From positions 186,001 to 250,000 of the forward strand of contig NZ_CP159829.1 of the NCBI RefSeq assembly GCF_047730065.1: DNA of 64,000 nucleotides. The letters are read 5' to 3'. The position numbers were made by a program, and so were the translations under genes. This DNA comes from Njordibacter sp028825405. Its GTDB lineage: Bacteria > Pseudomonadota > Gammaproteobacteria > Pseudomonadales > Balneatricaceae. A model generated the notes under the pieces. The model was not told where the DNA came from. It worked only from the letters and a program-made list of their open reading frames with translations, and did not search any database. Below, one piece after another: positions 37,101-45,440 of the stretch (the first letter of the stretch is position 1; every line of letters begins with the position of its first letter).

Positions 37101-38978
37101 ATTGACCTGAGGATCAATTTCAATCACAAAGTCGATAATCCACTTATCGAGGCCAGTTTCAGGTCGAATGGTGTAGGGATATGCGTTGATGACCTTGACA
37201 CCCATGCGCTCCAAAATAGGTAACACATCAGATAGGGCTTTAGCTTGGCCGTGTCCAAATACTTTGAAATTTAGACTCTGGTCTGATTGATACACTGATC
37301 GGTATAAGTAGGTAGACAGTGGATTATCCACATTAATCTTTTGTAGGCGGATTAAGTCCATAACAGCCACTTGAGCAGAAAAATTCTCTTGGTAGGCCAA
37401 TGGAAAAGCATGTCCATACTGCTTAAACAAAAGGTTACCCTCGGCCTCACCACGTTTTTTGTTGAGGGCGTGGTGTAAGTGGTCACTCCAGGCCAGCATG
37501 GCATTGCGCATTTGCTGTTCGATATCATTAATGTCAAACGGTAAGTTGTGAATGTCTTTGCCATGCACCGTCAACTGCACCCGAGCCAAAGGCTGCTCAG
37601 AAAACATGACATTAAAATCAACACTAGAACCAGTGAATTCTCGTATCAGGATGTTTTGCATCTTAATGCGCAATTGCGTGTTGAAGCGCTCACGTGGCAC
37701 ATACACTAGGGCGGTAGCAAAACGACCAAAAGTATCCAGACGAAGAAATAGGCGCAAATTATGCCGCTCTTGTGTGTCTAGTACCCCACGAATAATGGGG
37801 TAAAGTTCATCCACACTAGCTTGCAACATTTCGTCCCGAGGGTAGCTATTGAGAATGTGTTGTAAGGCCTTACCCTTGTGACTGTTGGGTAATAGTTCAA
37901 TGCGTTCACGTAAATCTTGAGCCTTGCGCCTTAGCAATGGTACTTCGTCAATACGAGCCGTATAGGCAGCAGAAGAATACAGACCAAAAAAACGTTCTTC
38001 GCCAATAACATTACCTTGACTGTCAAAGCGTTTAAGGCCCAAGTAGTCAAAATTCACCGGGCGGTGCACTGTGGAGCGACTGGTAGATTTAGTCATAACT
38101 AGCATATTTTTGCGCAAGGCTAAATCTGAGTTGCGTGGCGATAGAGTCTTGGGCAATAGGCTCTCGATGCTACAGTTATGGTCACGAAAACTGCCTAGGC
38201 CAGTGCCTTTTTGTGGAGCAAGAAGGCATAAACCGGTAACTGCATCTTCTTTGAGTGCATAAGAGCGATAACCAATAAAGGTGAAATGGCTGTCGGCTAC
38301 CCAGCGCAAAAAAGCAATGTTCTCAGCCAAGTTTTCGGCTGCCACAGGTAAGTTTTGGGCTTCTAAAGTGTCAATAATGGAAACGAGTTTGTCACGCATG
38401 GGTAGCCAATCGTCCACCACTAAACGCACGTCACTAATAATCCCTGTGAGGCTAGTCACTATTTTAGTCACTGCATCAGGATCATTTTGCTGATCAATTT
38501 CAAAACGCATGACGGCTTCTAAGTTGGCGCTATCAGCCTTACCTGTGAACGGGGATAGGCTGGTAATGTGGCCTTTATTATCGCGCTCGATAGCAACCAC
38601 TGGATGAGTGGTGATATGAATGGTATGGCCTAACTGCACTAGGGCATTAGTAATGGAAGACACTAAAAAGGCTTTGTCATCGCAGACGATGTCTACAATC
38701 GTGTGGCTGGTGTACCACTGATGTTCTTCATAATTAGGGTTATATACACGGATGTTAACTTGATCTTTATGACGCAGCTGTACGCAATCCCATAAGCTAG
38801 CTAACGCGCCATACAGGTTGTCTGTATCGAATTGTAATAATTCTGTGGGGATGCTTTCAGCGTAGTAGAGGCGGGCGAGTTGCTGCATGGTTGCAGACTT
38901 AGCCTTCTTCTGACGCTTTCCAATCAGGTCACAAACTAAATCAATCGCATTGTTTTTTTTATCTGTTAATGTGCGCAT
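34167..38978 (-). CDS. gdhB: NAD-specific glutamate dehydrogenase, large (180-kDa) class
   Basis: The enzyme oxidatively deaminates glutamate to 2-oxoglutarate. The product is 1603 residues, typical of the GDH180 class (Pseudomonas GdhB is similar). It has a long N-terminal ACT-like regulatory region, a central catalytic GDH domain (GGKVARGGLRWSDR, PLGAKGGFVCKQ, the nucleotide-binding VAVGDMAGDVFGNGML, WNGGIGTYVK) and a long C-terminal region. The ATG at 38978 follows AGGAAGAG and was preferred to an upstream in-frame codon at 39029. It is placed to consume the glutamate made by the ast pathway, and tandem ArgR-type sites lie 110 bases upstream. Confidence 0.97.
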   Translation of the reverse strand: MRTLTDKKNNAIDLVCDLIGKRQKKAKSATMQQLARLYYAESIPTELLQFDTDNLYGALASLWDCVQLRHKDQVNIRVYNPNYEEHQWYTSHTIVDIVCDDKAFLVSSITNALVQLGHTIHITTHPVVAIERDNKGHITSLSPFTGKADSANLEAVMRFEIDQQNDPDAVTKIVTSLTGIISDVRLVVDDWLPMRDKLVSIIDTLEAQNLPVAAENLAENIAFLRWVADSHFTFIGYRSYALKEDAVTGLCLLAPQKGTGLGSFRDHNCSIESLLPKTLSPRNSDLALRKNMLVMTKSTSRSTVHRPVNFDYLGLKRFDSQGNVIGEERFFGLYSSAAYTARIDEVPLLRRKAQDLRERIELLPNSHKGKALQHILNSYPRDEMLQASVDELYPIIRGVLDTQERHNLRLFLRLDTFGRFATALVYVPRERFNTQLRIKMQNILIREFTGSSVDFNVMFSEQPLARVQLTVHGKDIHNLPFDINDIEQQMRNAMLAWSDHLHHALNKKRGEAEGNLLFKQYGHAFPLAYQENFSAQVAVMDLIRLQKINVDNPLSTYLYRSVYQSDQSLNFKVFGHGQAKALSDVLPILERMGVKVINAYPYTIRPETGLDKWIIDFVIEIDPQVNLNRANVKERFQEAFSQIYMGRVANDRFNSLILAANLTWQQTILMRAIGSYLLQVQVPFSQAYMQSSLVRNADITHTLVRLFEARFDPNEEQSEDLVEHLQEDISLALEQVSNLDEDRIVKHFLAVIMAMLRTNYFQTDSNGGRHEYLSCKLDPSQIPGVPLPLPKYEIFVYSTWVEGVHLRGGKVARGGLRWSDRQEDYRTEVLGLAKAQMVKNAVIVPLGAKGGFVCKQLPVTQDREILMAEVIRSYSTFIQALLDITDNIVDQQVVAPKQVRRFDDDDPYLVVAADKGTATFSDLANSISEKNAFWLGDAFASGGANGYDHKKMGITARGAWESVKRLFAEQGRDCQSQDFTVVAVGDMAGDVFGNGMLLSKHVCLQAAFNHLHIFIDPTPDAKASFVERQRLFNLPRSSWTDYESKLISKGGGIFERSAKSIKLSPQMQSMMGTDTKKMAPNELIHALLKMPVDLFWNGGIGTYVKASSENHSDIGDPANDNLRVNGNQLGARVIGEGGNLGFSQHGRIEFAQAGGYINTDAIDNSAGVDSSDHEVNIKILLSQLVDAGDMTMKQRNTLLASMTDEVGELVLSHNYHQTLVLSIAEGQASARLSDHKRLIHSLEKQGRLNRGLEGLPDDANMDERARVQAGLTRPEISVLLAYSKMRLFDELMAANIGNDAYLARSLEHYFPKVLSKKYATAIASHPLRSEIIATHVTNQIGNRMGSTFGNYLQEEMGAEAGDMARAFTAACDIIQAQSLWHELDRVTLIIDYPKSMQLHKNIQTLLEDLTLWLLSQHPGQTIQTMVDQYQKPMAIYYSELTHLLPQAATHRINAQADELTAMGMDSKISQRLSQLEFLYYGLYVARVASECETKVITSAQTWYRLYERFQGDWLNQAIANLPIKDQWQRKARGSLKQEFEASLAQLTQAVIVGDQDPAWELRNEAFIERCLAILGELQSNTNINLAMLSVAVREIAKLKTSST

Positions 38979-39087
38979 AAAACTCTTCCTTGGGACATCA
39001 GCTAACTTCACTTTTAGGAAGTGTAACAAATCTTGTTAATGCCAAGTGTATTATTCAAGAAAATGTTTGGCTGTACTAGGTCAAAAC

Positions 39088-39124
39088 TTGAGCTGGTGCG
39101 ACCCTAGTTTTTGTTATCATGACA
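39088..39124 (-). promoter_or_regulatory. Tandem ArgR-type binding half-sites upstream of gdhB
   Basis: On the minus strand two direct half-sites fit the pseudomonad AraC-type ArgR pattern TGTCGC-N8-AA-N5. The first reads TGTCAT-N8-AA-N5 and the second GGTCGC-N8-AA, in exact phase (21 bases apart). The GTCGC half is one mismatch from consensus and the other two. They lie between gdhB and the divergent argR, where ArgR would activate gdhB and may control itself. Confidence 0.6.
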
Positions 39125-39187
39125 TTGAGGATATTTGTTCTAAACTTTTATGGATGATTGATGCTTTTTCTATACACTGGCCTGACT

Positions 39188-39216
39188 TTGGCATGCCATT
39201 GATGATGTTTTATACA
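39188..39216 (+). promoter_or_regulatory. Sigma-70 promoter of argR
   Basis: TTGGCA and TATACA are separated by exactly 17 bases, about 35 bases upstream of the argR ATG. The -35 element lies in a 10-bp palindrome TGGCATGCCA. Confidence 0.6.
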
Positions 39217-39249
39217 ACCACTTAATAATTCAGTGTATCCTTGAGGCCT

Positions 39250-40245
39250 ATGTCTAAGTTACAAAACTCCCATACCGTAGGTCTGCTTTTATTATCCCGC
39301 CTGAGTGTGAGCCATTATGGGCAAATTACTGAACTTTTACTGCACACAAACCAAGTGTTGGAATACGCTAAATATAAACTTCAAGTAATGTCTGTGGGTA
39401 GCGATTCTGTGCTAGGTCCATCAGTTAAATACTTAGCAAGTGAACCTGTTGATACCTTGTTTGTGATTGGGGACTTAATCACGCCTAATGAAACTGATGT
39501 GACTTTAGAACGCTGGTTAGTCCAGCAGGCTAAAAGGGGTGTGACGATGTTAGCCATAGGCACGGGTATTTTGCCCATGGCCTATGCTGGCTTGCTTAAC
39601 GGTAAGCGCAGTTGTTGCCACTGGTCGATGATTGAAAATCTACGGGAAAATTTTCCTGCAGTCCTTTGGAGTCATCAATTGTTTGAGCAAGATGCGCAGA
39701 TGATGACCTGTGCTGGTGGGGCCTCAACGACAGACTTTATGTTAGCCTGGTTGACGCAGCAGCAGGGCTTAGATGTGGCTGTGCATTTATCTGAATGGTT
39801 TTTGGTTGAGCGCATGCGCCCTCAAGATGCTGAGCAGCGTATTCCTCTTAAAGCGCGCATCGGCTCTAGTCAGCCTAAACTGATTGAAGCTGTGACACTC
39901 ATGGAAACCAATATAGAAGAGCCCTTGTCTCCTGATGATTTGGCATACCATGTCGGGCTGTCTAGAAGGCACTTAGAGCGCTTATTTAAAAAACATTTAG
40001 ACAATGTACCTTCGCGGTTTTATTTGCAATTGAGGTTAGATAAGGCTCGTCAAATGCTAAGGGACACGGATCGCTCTATTGTAGAAGTGGGCATGAGTTG
40101 TGGCTTTTCTTCTGCGAGTCATTTTAGTACCACCTACCGCACCCATTTTAATGTCACACCACGCCAAGAGCGAGGCCGTGCTACCCATGTGGAATCAGCG
40201 CCTAGCTGGAACCATGCTGTGGTTATTCAGCGACGCTTAGATTAA
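39250..40245 (+). CDS. argR: AraC/GlxA-family arginine regulator ArgR
   Basis: The 331-residue protein has an N-terminal DJ-1/GATase1-like sensor domain (about 1-190) and a C-terminal double helix-turn-helix AraC domain (about 215-315). The stretch QRIPLKARIGSSQPKLIEAVTLMETNIEEPLSPDDLAYHVGLSRRHLERLFKKHL, followed by SRFYLQLRLDKARQMLRDTDRSIVEVGMSCGFSSASHFS, closely resembles Pseudomonas ArgR. That regulator activates aru/ast and gdhB with arginine. It is divergent from gdhB and the ast operon. The ATG at 39250 follows GAGG at short spacing; a TTG at 39241 is the alternative. Confidence 0.9.
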   Translation: MSKLQNSHTVGLLLLSRLSVSHYGQITELLLHTNQVLEYAKYKLQVMSVGSDSVLGPSVKYLASEPVDTLFVIGDLITPNETDVTLERWLVQQAKRGVTMLAIGTGILPMAYAGLLNGKRSCCHWSMIENLRENFPAVLWSHQLFEQDAQMMTCAGGASTTDFMLAWLTQQQGLDVAVHLSEWFLVERMRPQDAEQRIPLKARIGSSQPKLIEAVTLMETNIEEPLSPDDLAYHVGLSRRHLERLFKKHLDNVPSRFYLQLRLDKARQMLRDTDRSIVEVGMSCGFSSASHFSTTYRTHFNVTPRQERGRATHVESAPSWNHAVVIQRRLD

Positions 40246-40271
40246 TTAGTTAACCTTATATTGAGAAACGT

Positions 40272-40862
40272 ATGGATATTTTTGCTGCTGCCACTTTACT
40301 TTTTTTAGTGATGGATCCCCTTGGTAATATCCCTCTATTTTTGTCGGTGTTAAAACAAGTGCCTGAAGAGCGGAGACGACTGGTTTTACGCAGAGAATTA
40401 CTCATCGCCTATTTGGTATTGTTAATATTTTTAGTCTTAGGTCCCTATATTTTAAGTTTCTTACAGGTCTCTCAAGAAGCCATTCGGATTGGCGGGGGCA
40501 TTGTATTATTTCTGATTGCTATAAAGATGGTGTTTCCAAAAGAAGGTGGCTTATTAGGTAAAACGCCCGATGGTGAGCCCTTTATCGTCCCTTTAGCTAT
40601 TCCTCTTATAGCTGGACCTTCAAGCTTAGCCATGATTATGCTAATGCGAAAGTCAGCTGAAGGTCAGTGGTTAGACATGTGGTTAGCTGTCACCGCTGCT
40701 TGGGTTGTTTCTGCCCTTATTTTATTGGCTTCACGCAGGCTTTACGTTTTGCTGGGAGAAAGAGGGCTGATCGCCATAGAGCGTTTGATGGGCATGGTGC
40801 TCATTATTATGGCGGTACAGATGCTTTTAGAAGGCACGGCAGAATATTTAAATTTGGCCTAA
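40272..40862 (+). CDS. MarC-family integral membrane protein (YhgN type)
   Basis: The 196-residue protein has six hydrophobic segments and the MarC-family motifs FLVMDPLGNIPLFLSVLK near the N-terminus and IPLIAGPSSLAMIMLM in the middle. Once thought linked to multiple antibiotic resistance, the family's role is unresolved. It follows argR by 26 bases and may be cotranscribed. An inverted repeat separates it from the convergent catabolic cluster. Confidence 0.93.
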   Translation: MDIFAAATLLFLVMDPLGNIPLFLSVLKQVPEERRRLVLRRELLIAYLVLLIFLVLGPYILSFLQVSQEAIRIGGGIVLFLIAIKMVFPKEGGLLGKTPDGEPFIVPLAIPLIAGPSSLAMIMLMRKSAEGQWLDMWLAVTAAWVVSALILLASRRLYVLLGERGLIAIERLMGMVLIIMAVQMLLEGTAEYLNLA

Positions 40863-40877
40863 TTGTTGTTCTAATTG

Positions 40878-40911
40878 TTGAGGGTGTCTGGGGTTATTTG
40901 ACCCTCCTCAA
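40878..40911. terminator. Possible bidirectional terminator hairpin
   Basis: TTGAGG (40878-40883) and CCTCAA (40906-40911) pair. GGGT/ACCC can extend the stem through a small offset, leaving a large loop. It lies between the stops of marC and the RraA-family gene. It lacks a clear T tract, so the call is weak. Confidence 0.35.
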
Positions 40912-40913
40912 AT

Positions 40914-41609
40914 TTAGGTACGTGCCTTTTCAAAGGCTGCCCAAGCCTTCTCAAATTCAGCTAGACCAAAACCTTCTTGGCGTGCTGGACCTAAAATCAG
41001 TTGCTCAGTAGTCAGCAACTGATCAATGGCCGCCTCAAGCAGGGGGATAACCTCTGGAGGAATGACTAAGGCGCCGTGTCTGTCTGCATGTACAAGGTCT
41101 CCATCGACAACGTGCATACCAAAAATAGTCACTGGCTGGCCAATGCTACGCACGTGCACAAACCCATGGCTTGGGCCAATTGAACCTGCCACTACGGGAA
41201 ATCCAGTGGGTAGATCACCCAAATCGCGCATGACCCCATTAGTTAAAGCGCCCCCGAGCCCAAAAGCCTTATGAATGGTGGTATTCACTTCGCCCCAATA
41301 AGCCCCAATAGCGTGGGGATAATCGATATCCTCCACTACGGCAATAGCCGGTCTTGGCCCTTCAGACATGTGCCGATAGTAATCTGCTCGGCGTTGTTTA
41401 ATCACACTGGCGCTTTCTTTGGGAGGCGCTAGGGCGGCAATTTGAGCAGTGCGGGCATAACCTACTATAGCCAAATCTTCACTTGATGAGATGAGCATGG
41501 TGCCCTTGGTGAATTGATTGAAGCCTCGTTGGCCTTGAGCCACCTCAATGGCATTGCACACCGTAGGCGTGTCTACGCTTTGTAGCTTTTTCAACAAACT
41601 AACATTCAT
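40914..41609 (-). CDS. RraA / 4-hydroxy-4-methyl-2-oxoglutarate aldolase-family protein
   Basis: The 231-residue protein belongs to the RraA-like fold that includes RNase E inhibitor RraA and class II pyruvate or oxaloacetate-releasing aldolases. It carries the aldolase-type metal and pyruvate site: WGEVNTTIHKAFGLGGALTNGVMRDLGDLPTGFPVVA with the Arg-Asp pair, which points to an enzyme rather than RraA. Its ATG overlaps the upstream hydrolase stop as ATGA. As the last gene of the lacI-led unit it could cleave the final keto-acid intermediate. The exact substrate is unknown. Confidence 0.8.
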   Translation of the reverse strand: MNVSLLKKLQSVDTPTVCNAIEVAQGQRGFNQFTKGTMLISSSEDLAIVGYARTAQIAALAPPKESASVIKQRRADYYRHMSEGPRPAIAVVEDIDYPHAIGAYWGEVNTTIHKAFGLGGALTNGVMRDLGDLPTGFPVVAGSIGPSHGFVHVRSIGQPVTIFGMHVVDGDLVHADRHGALVIPPEVIPLLEAAIDQLLTTEQLILGPARQEGFGLAEFEKAWAAFEKART

Positions 41610-42307
41610 TTTTGTACCATCCATTGTCTTAAGGCAGCGTTGGTGGCTGCGGGTTGTTCAAGTGTGGGAATGTGCCCAGCGTTATGAATCTTAACGAAAG
41701 TCACATTAGATAGCAGGGTAACCATACATTCATGCTTTTCTAAGGGGCATATTTCATCAGCTTCACCCATAAGCACTAAACAAGGCTTATCAAACAATGC
41801 CAATGTTTCCCGCTGGTCGTGACGATTTTTTAAAGCCAAGGATTGTCGCACAAATACATCCTCGCCTTGACTCAAGGCCATATCAATACACAACTGGTCA
41901 AATTGGCTGTGGGCCTCTTGGGTAGCAAAATATCGTGGCACCATGGTGTCACGCAACATTGGCTCCAGCTGACCTGCCCGCACCACATCTATCTGCGGTT
42001 GACGGGTGACCTTGACCGCATCCTCTTCAGCGCATGGGTTAGTATTCATCAGAGCTAATCGAGTGACTCTCTCTGGTGCCTGACGGATGATTTCCATGGC
42101 CACGATACCGCCCATAGATAAGCCAGCTAGGGCAAATTTGTCGGGTGCTTGAGCCAGCACTTGAGCCGCAATATCAACCATATTGTTCGCCCCTCCAATG
42201 TTGCCAACCTGACACTCAGTAAGGTCTTCCAAGGCCAAAATCTGGGAGGCGTACATGCGGCTATCACACATCATGCCAGGCAGCAGGAGTAAAGGTTCGA
42301 GCTTCAT
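41606..42307 (-). CDS. Alpha/beta-fold hydrolase
   Basis: The 233-residue protein has a Gly-Leu-Ser-Met-Gly-Gly nucleophile elbow (Ser64), a likely catalytic Asp in LVLMGEADEICP, and the catalytic His in NAGHIPTLEQP, giving a full triad. It resembles 3-oxoadipate enol-lactonase-type and other small hydrolases, but the family is too broad to name a substrate. No signal peptide is seen. It lies 9 bases after the bicupin gene and is coupled by ATGA overlap to the RraA-family gene, so a lactone or ester intermediate of the same pathway is a reasonable guess. Confidence 0.85.
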   Translation of the reverse strand: MKLEPLLLLPGMMCDSRMYASQILALEDLTECQVGNIGGANNMVDIAAQVLAQAPDKFALAGLSMGGIVAMEIIRQAPERVTRLALMNTNPCAEEDAVKVTRQPQIDVVRAGQLEPMLRDTMVPRYFATQEAHSQFDQLCIDMALSQGEDVFVRQSLALKNRHDQRETLALFDKPCLVLMGEADEICPLEKHECMVTLLSNVTFVKIHNAGHIPTLEQPAATNAALRQWMVQK

Positions 42308-42316
42308 AACAAAGTT

Positions 42317-43273
42317 TCACTCACCCTGCCAAGTGAGGCCAGCATCATCATCTGTGCCAGTCACACGATAGAGACTAGCTTCTCCACTCACACACACTTC
42401 TAGGCTATGAGAAAGATGTGCAGGCACCCAACAGGTATCCCCCGGATTCAATACAAGCTGATCATGACCCCAAGTCAATTTCCAGTGTCCCCGCATGACC
42501 ATGAGCACTTCATCTTTTGCACTTTGATAGGCCTGATTACTAATCGATGTGCGCACCAATAACTCTACCACAAAGCCCGGTTTGTCCTTGATGAGGCCGG
42601 TTTCTCCAATCACCTGACACGGCGTGTGCTTGGCTAAGGCCACCATATCCCAGTACCGAGCTACATATTGGGGGATGAGGCTTTCAACAGGCAATTCAAC
42701 AATATCAGCCAACTGCTTAGGGGTGAGTGGTGGCATTGGCTGCTCACCTACGGGCAAAGACTGGCCTTTTTTAGTGTCATAAAGCACACCTTTTTCACTT
42801 AATACCAAACCATGGGTTAAGGCGTTTTCGAGCACCTGTGGCGCCCAAACAACACCTCCACCGGCATCATCTCCACCCAGTATAGCCATGATCATGCCAT
42901 AATCTGTGCCCACATTTTCAAAGCCACGAAAGATCCGTGTGGGCACACTAATGAGGTCACCTTCTTGCAATATTACTTCGCCTGCATCACCATTTAAGCC
43001 CCAAAAAAAACGCCATTTACCGCGCAATATAAAAAACACTTCTGCACTGTTGTGGTAATGCAGGGAGTTAACACACTTTGGCGGCTGGCCAGCTGCACCA
43101 ATATTAAAGCCTGGCGTGGCTTTAATGTGCACATGTTGATCTGGGCTTTCTGCCACTCCAGCACCAATTATCGTGAAGTTTTCTTTTTGTTCAGAACCTG
43201 GGGTATGGGCATCAATAAATGCACTCCGACATGGTTTTAGTTCACCATAGCGAACGAGAACTGGTTCAGTCAT
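42317..43273 (-). CDS. Bicupin-domain protein
   Basis: The 318-residue product has two cupin domains. The N-terminal one (about 60-140) has NSLHYHNSAEVFFILRGKWRFFWG and GDLISVPTRIFRGFENVG, with a His-x-His plus Glu metal site. The C-terminal one (about 230-310) has KDEVLMVMRGHWKLTWG and PGDTCWVPAHLSHSLEV but lacks a clear HxH. The layout recalls gentisate-dioxygenase-like bicupins, and isomerase or sensor roles are also possible. I start at the ATG at 43273, after AGGA; an ATG at 43327 is open in frame but less well placed. It is in the lacI-led unit, 66 bases after the SnoaL-like gene. Confidence 0.8.
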   Translation of the reverse strand: MTEPVLVRYGELKPCRSAFIDAHTPGSEQKENFTIIGAGVAESPDQHVHIKATPGFNIGAAGQPPKCVNSLHYHNSAEVFFILRGKWRFFWGLNGDAGEVILQEGDLISVPTRIFRGFENVGTDYGMIMAILGGDDAGGGVVWAPQVLENALTHGLVLSEKGVLYDTKKGQSLPVGEQPMPPLTPKQLADIVELPVESLIPQYVARYWDMVALAKHTPCQVIGETGLIKDKPGFVVELLVRTSISNQAYQSAKDEVLMVMRGHWKLTWGHDQLVLNPGDTCWVPAHLSHSLEVCVSGEASLYRVTGTDDDAGLTWQGE

Positions 43274-43339
43274 ACAATCATCCTGTAGGGCAATATGATT
43301 AAAATTACACACCTTGAAACTGCTCATAGCTGGCGTTAA

Positions 43340-44308
43340 TTAAGCCGTTTGCATTAAAATTTGTTTCCAAATCGAGGTTTCGTCAAACACAACAAATTCG
43401 CGCCTGATCCCATAGGGACCAAACTCAACATGAGCGGCAGCCATAATATACACGTCAGCACCCGTGGGTTTACCAAAACTGCCCCAGCCCTCATGCTTAC
43501 CTTGCAAACTAAAACGGATGGCAGCTCTGGGTGGCATCAATGGATCTTGGCGACCAATTTGGTGATCGATGGTGAATTTGGCACTCGGGAAGCTCGCTCT
43601 TAAACCCATCCAAAAACGCTCTATTGGCCCCCAGGAGTGAGTACTAACACCGCCTGGATACTCAGACTGGCAGGCTCGGTCATATTGGGATTGAATGCAA
43701 CTCACTTCAGCAGCCATAATGCGCTGCAATATGGATGCATATTTTTCACCAAACTCCTCTTGGTTACCTTGACCCCGGTATGGGCCCGGTTGGTCAATGG
43801 CAGGTGTGAATGGCTGCACGCAGTTTTCAGGGCCACCTTCTCGGTCGATTAAATCTTGGGCATAGTCTTTTGGGTCTAGCCCTAACTGACGGACAACGGC
43901 GCCTTGATCACGAATGAGCCATTCATCATTAATCTGATTGTTTATGGCGTGGCAATCGGCAATCACGCGATATTTAAGGGCTTTACCAGAAGCCTTGCCA
44001 TACACACCGTTACCTAGGTGGGTGGCTGTGGTGAGGATACGGTGAGAGGAAAACATGCCCTCTTCAGGGCTTCCAGACCAAATTACATCCTCACCCAATA
44101 ACTGTCGGTCAGGGAATTCAGTTAAGGTAGCCATGGTAGCTGCAATCACAGTTTGATTACCCACTACCATAGAGCCTGGAGAGCGCACTGGTATGTCGGG
44201 CGCGTAATAGTGATGCAAGGTAGCTAAGCCGCGCTGTTCCCAAATTTCTTGGGTGATACCCAAAATATAGTCTGGGAAATCCTTAAATTTACTGTCAAAA
44301 CCCTTCAT
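43340..44308 (-). CDS. SnoaL/NTF2-like protein A (two domains)
   Basis: The 322-residue protein has two tandem NTF2-like alpha+beta barrels (about 10-150 and 185-320) of the SnoaL or ester-cyclase type, with AdipvRSPGSMVVG-type and SHSWGPIERFW segments at the barrel mouths. SnoaL folds act as cyclases, isomerases, dehydratases or binding proteins, and no activity can be assigned. The ATG at 44308 overlaps the lacI stop as ATGA and follows AAAGGA; an ATG at 44317 is possible. It is the most divergent of four such proteins in this cluster. Confidence 0.78.
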   Translation of the reverse strand: MKGFDSKFKDFPDYILGITQEIWEQRGLATLHHYYAPDIPVRSPGSMVVGNQTVIAATMATLTEFPDRQLLGEDVIWSGSPEEGMFSSHRILTTATHLGNGVYGKASGKALKYRVIADCHAINNQINDEWLIRDQGAVVRQLGLDPKDYAQDLIDREGGPENCVQPFTPAIDQPGPYRGQGNQEEFGEKYASILQRIMAAEVSCIQSQYDRACQSEYPGGVSTHSWGPIERFWMGLRASFPSAKFTIDHQIGRQDPLMPPRAAIRFSLQGKHEGWGSFGKPTGADVYIMAAAHVEFGPYGIRREFVVFDETSIWKQILMQTA

Positions 44309-45324
44309 GGTTGCCATCCTTTTGGTATGCGAGCAGTACCCCTTAAAATAATAGGTGAGCCAATAGATATGCGCTGGCTTTGCAAGCTATTGCCCTCAAT
44401 TTGCTCCATCAATATACGCACTGTTTCTTGCACCATTTGATTAACTCGCTGGCGCACTGTGGTTAGGTTATAAGCGGGCCATGCCGCCGCAGGAACATCA
44501 TCGTAGCTAATCAACGACACATCTTTAGGAATATTAAAACCTAACTCAAAACGCAAGGTGTCCATGACGGCAAACGCCATATGGTCGTTAGCTACAAATA
44601 CCGCATCAGGGGGGTTGTCTGCAAACATTCTACGGGTGGCTGCACTGGCCTGCTCCATAGAGAAGTCACCTACCTCCCGAGCATGCAGTTTGACCCCAGT
44701 TTGTTGCAGGGCAGCGGTAAAGCCAAATTCGCGATTACGCTGGGTTGATGCGCCTTCCCAACCTGCAATGTAGCCTAACTTGTTATGCCCACCCGCTAAC
44801 AAAAAACGCGCCGCTTTTACCCCGCCATTAAAATTATCAGAGGTCACGCAGGACAGAGCCTCATCGTCTTGGGTGCGGTTAAACAGCACCACAGGTACTC
44901 CCGCTGAGTGGCATCGATCAGCCAGTTTTGACGACAATGCGACTGAGGCAGCAATAATGCCATCAACTTGGTAGTCAAGGATTTCTTCTACCACAGAGTC
45001 AATGTTGCCAGCTGTTTTGGAAGCCATAAAAATTAAAACATGGTAGCCTTTTTCTTGTAACTGAGTCGATAATTTTTCTATGGCTGTTGGATAGAATTGG
45101 TTTTCTAAGTAGGCAACGACCAAGCCAATAATGCGACTCTTACCCGATACCATGGCTCTGGCTAAAACGTTAGGCCGATAATTTAATTCAGCAGCGGCTT
45201 TATGGACTTTATCAATGGTCTTTTTTGAGGCTGAAGCCCCTGAAGTATAAACCCTGCTGACTGCAGACTGGCTCACACCTGCCAAGTCAGCCACTTGTTG
45301 CGAGGTTACTTTATCTTTACTCAT
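44305..45324 (-). CDS. LacI-family transcriptional regulator
   Basis: The 339-residue protein has an N-terminal LacI helix-turn-helix (VTSQQVADLAGVSQSAVSRVYTSG, about 6-29) with the hinge helix RPNVLARAM, then a periplasmic-binding-protein-like effector domain (GLVVAYLENQFYPTAIEKL, VPVVLFNRTQDDEALSCVTSDN, PDAVFVANDHMAFAVMDTLRFELG). Such regulators usually sense a sugar or a pathway intermediate. It leads a unit with SnoaL-A, the bicupin, the hydrolase and the RraA-family gene, and probably controls the nearby importer through two CG-centred operators. ATG at 45324; no strong ribosome-binding site. Confidence 0.92.
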   Translation of the reverse strand: MSKDKVTSQQVADLAGVSQSAVSRVYTSGASASKKTIDKVHKAAAELNYRPNVLARAMVSGKSRIIGLVVAYLENQFYPTAIEKLSTQLQEKGYHVLIFMASKTAGNIDSVVEEILDYQVDGIIAASVALSSKLADRCHSAGVPVVLFNRTQDDEALSCVTSDNFNGGVKAARFLLAGGHNKLGYIAGWEGASTQRNREFGFTAALQQTGVKLHAREVGDFSMEQASAATRRMFADNPPDAVFVANDHMAFAVMDTLRFELGFNIPKDVSLISYDDVPAAAWPAYNLTTVRQRVNQMVQETVRILMEQIEGNSLQSQRISIGSPIILRGTARIPKGWQP

Positions 45325-45405
45325 GCGCTGCACCAATACTTGTATCAATACCTAAAAAGGATAAAAATGCGCTCATAATCAACGATATATGATCTACTAA
45401 ACTAA

Positions 45406-45422
45406 ACTCAGAGCGTTTGAGT
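45406..45422. repeat. Short inverted repeat upstream of lacI
   Basis: ACTCAGAGCGTTTGAGT has arms ACTCA/TGAGT around a 7-base centre and pairs at 6 of 8 positions. It lies between the SnoaL-B stop and lacI, so it could be a regulatory site for lacI or a terminator. It does not match the operator pair in the importer promoters. Confidence 0.3.
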
Positions 45423-45440
45423 AAAAGCATATTAAGTCTC

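Noticed and set aside
45325..45440. Third copy of the operator motif before lacI
   Set aside because: Only a loose resemblance (TTGATAC near 45350); not distinguishable from chance.
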